Origin: Clostridia bacterium
Lineage (GTDB): Bacteria > Bacillota > Clostridia > Oscillospirales > Acutalibacteraceae
Direction of reading: 5' to 3'
Assembly: GCA_017552845.1 (NCBI GenBank)
Contig: JAFZOE010000295.1
Location: 1 to 5,877, forward strand
Length of the DNA: 5,877 nucleotides
Shown here: one piece after another, positions 4,618 through 5,877 of the stretch
Numbering within the stretch: position 1 is the first letter of the stretch
Layout of the letters: each line of letters begins with the position of its first letter
Made by a program: the position numbers and the translations under genes
The notes under the pieces: model-generated
The model's database searches: none
What the model saw: only the letters and a program-made list of their open reading frames with translations
Told to the model about the DNA's origin: nothing

Positions 4618-4646
4618 TTGACAATAACAAAATAATAGTATAAAAT
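4618..4646 (+). promoter_or_regulatory. Sigma-A promoter of the sigma-like membrane protein gene
   Basis: TTGACA (4618-4623), a 17-base spacer and TAAAAT (4641-4646, five of six). The leader would be about 40 nt. I see no ECF-type promoter (AAC -35 with CGT/GTC -10) that would suggest autoregulation by the encoded sigma-like protein. Confidence 0.78.
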
Positions 4647-4693
4647 ATTCTTATCTATGGCTCTGAAATAACTTACAGATTGGAGTGTAAAAA

Positions 4694-5877
4694 TTGAACG
4701 AAGAATTAGTCCGCTATGTCAATGCTGCCGCAGCCGGTGACAAAGACGCTATTGCAAAGCTCTATTCTCTCACCCTGAAATCATCGTTTTATCTTGCTTT
4801 CAGGCTCTGCGGAAATGTTGAAGAAGCTCTCGATATTACCAGAAATGCTTATACGAGAGTATTCTGCACCATTGATCGCCTGAAGAAGCCCGATGCTTTT
4901 GAAATCTATATGAGGCAGAATATAGCCGCCGTCTACAAAGAGGGCCGCAAATTCACCTTCGGCGACGCCGTTGCCGATACTCCCGAGGGCTCGCTCGAAT
5001 TCCTTTCGGAGGATGTATATGAGGATCCTTCCAAGACCGCGAAAGCACTTGCGGCAGTTATGGGTTTGAGCGATGAGCTCCGCGCCGCGATAGTGCTCCA
5101 TTATTTCAGCGGTATGCCCGTAACTCCTCTTGCGAGATACCTCAATGTTTCCGAATCAACCGTGAATTCCGTTCTCGCAAAAGCCAAGGAAGTTATATTC
5201 GAAAAGAGCGAGAGCTCCGAGCCCGGCATCGAATCCGCCGGCAAGCTTCCCGTTCTGAACAGAATCTTCAGGCGCGAGGCCGAGACGGTCCGCCTCAACC
5301 CCACCGATGTCAGGGATATGTTTACCTACATCATGGAGAAATACCAGACTTTCAGGCAGGTTGAAATCGCAAGGAACGGCGCAGGCCCGCAGATTCCGCC
5401 CAGAGGCCAAAGCACATCTTCCGGCGAAGAAATCAACTTCGATAATTTTGTCGATGTTCCCGATGAGGCTCCTTCGGCTCAGCCTTCGGGCTCGATTGTT
5501 GACAGAATCAAGGACTTCATTGCGAATTTCGATATAAAGAAGGACTGGAAAAAGGTTCTTATCGCTCTTGCCGCGCTTATTATCCTTATCCTGATTATTT
5601 CGGGTATAGCAAAGGCCGGCAAGAATAAGAATAACAACCAGGGTATAGACAACGGTTCCACTCAGGTTGTCGATGTCAAAGACGTGGAAGCCAACTGGAT
5701 GGATTCCGGCCTTGAGGACTGCGAAGAAATCTATTACCTCAATGAATATATGTGTGGCTTCAGATCCGCCACCACCAAGAAATACGGCATTCTCGATTAT
5801 CAGGGCAATATCCTGATTCAGCCGGTCTATGATAACCGCTTCAAGCCCTGTGGAATAGGCAGAGATTATAACGGCTC
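4694..5877 (+). CDS. ECF-sigma-like domain fused to a membrane anchor and WG-repeat domain (runs off the right edge)
   Basis: A frame starting at TTG 4694 stays open for 394 codons to the edge. Residues 10-85 resemble sigma region 2 (GDKDAIAKLY, then EALDITRNAYTRVF and KPDAFEIYMRQNIAAVYKEGRK). Residues 112-170 resemble region 4, with LSDELRAAIVLHYFSG and the helix-turn-helix PLARYLNVSESTVNSVLAKAK. A charged, Pro/Ser-containing linker follows (about 172-286), then one hydrophobic helix (about 288-306, after KKDWKK), an Asn/Lys-rich stretch, and a WG-type repeat (KYGILDYQGNILIQPVYD, 363-380). The sigma part must be cytoplasmic, placing the WG domain outside. The start is forced: an in-frame TAA lies at 4688-4690, GGAG (4682-4685) precedes the TTG, and the next in-frame ATG (codon 73) would cut through region 2. 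It may be a membrane-tethered regulator or a degenerate sigma domain with another job; the C-terminal length is unknown. Confidence 0.82.
   Translation, partial: MNEELVRYVNAAAAGDKDAIAKLYSLTLKSSFYLAFRLCGNVEEALDITRNAYTRVFCTIDRLKKPDAFEIYMRQNIAAVYKEGRKFTFGDAVADTPEGSLEFLSEDVYEDPSKTAKALAAVMGLSDELRAAIVLHYFSGMPVTPLARYLNVSESTVNSVLAKAKEVIFEKSESSEPGIESAGKLPVLNRIFRREAETVRLNPTDVRDMFTYIMEKYQTFRQVEIARNGAGPQIPPRGQSTSSGEEINFDNFVDVPDEAPSAQPSGSIVDRIKDFIANFDIKKDWKKVLIALAALIILILIISGIAKAGKNKNNNQGIDNGSTQVVDVKDVEANWMDSGLEDCEEIYYLNEYMCGFRSATTKKYGILDYQGNILIQPVYDNRFKPCGIGRDYNG

Overview
This 5.9-kb window looks like chromosomal DNA of a Gram-positive Clostridia member, probably an Oscillospiraceae/Ruminococcaceae-type gut anaerobe. 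That placement is inferred from several things: strong AGGAGG-type ribosome binding sites, sigma-A promoters with 17-bp spacers, AT-rich intergenic DNA around mid-GC genes, a TTG start, and a gene mix (MraZ, lone BlaI-type regulator, DUF2804, WG-repeat protein) common in that group. The species cannot be told. No insertion sequence, CRISPR array, tRNA or rRNA is visible.

Left end (1-534): the first 36 codons of mraZ are read leftward off the window, so the cell division/cell wall (dcw) cluster probably begins just outside. mraZ has a consensus promoter preceded by T-tracts and followed by TGGGG-type boxes on a 10-bp grid, a likely autorepression site. A GC-rich non-coding stretch separates it from the divergent ribosomal protein gene rpsT.

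Housekeeping block (535-2670), all rightward: rpsT (bS20) with its own promoter and hairpin; a consensus promoter driving a 56-residue single-pass membrane protein with a cysteine-rich tail, followed by acpP (acyl carrier protein, with GSL in place of DSL at the prosthetic-group serine) and a strong terminator; then a stand-alone nagA (GlcNAc-6-phosphate deacetylase) with its own terminator.

Regulatory block (2671-3474): about 270 bp without a gene is packed with short inverted and direct repeats, followed by a BlaI/MecI-type repressor gene whose promoter carries two GTCTA/TAGAC dyads. No BlaR1-type sensor or beta-lactamase is in view.

Right end (3475-5877): a DUF2804 gene of unknown function with a strong terminator, then a gene starting at TTG and running off the window. 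It encodes an unusual fusion: an ECF-sigma-like cytoplasmic part (regions 2 and 4), a linker, one transmembrane helix, and the start of an outside WG-repeat domain. This membrane-tethered sigma-like protein is the most interesting item here. The window otherwise reads as separate, individually promoted and terminated units rather than one operon.
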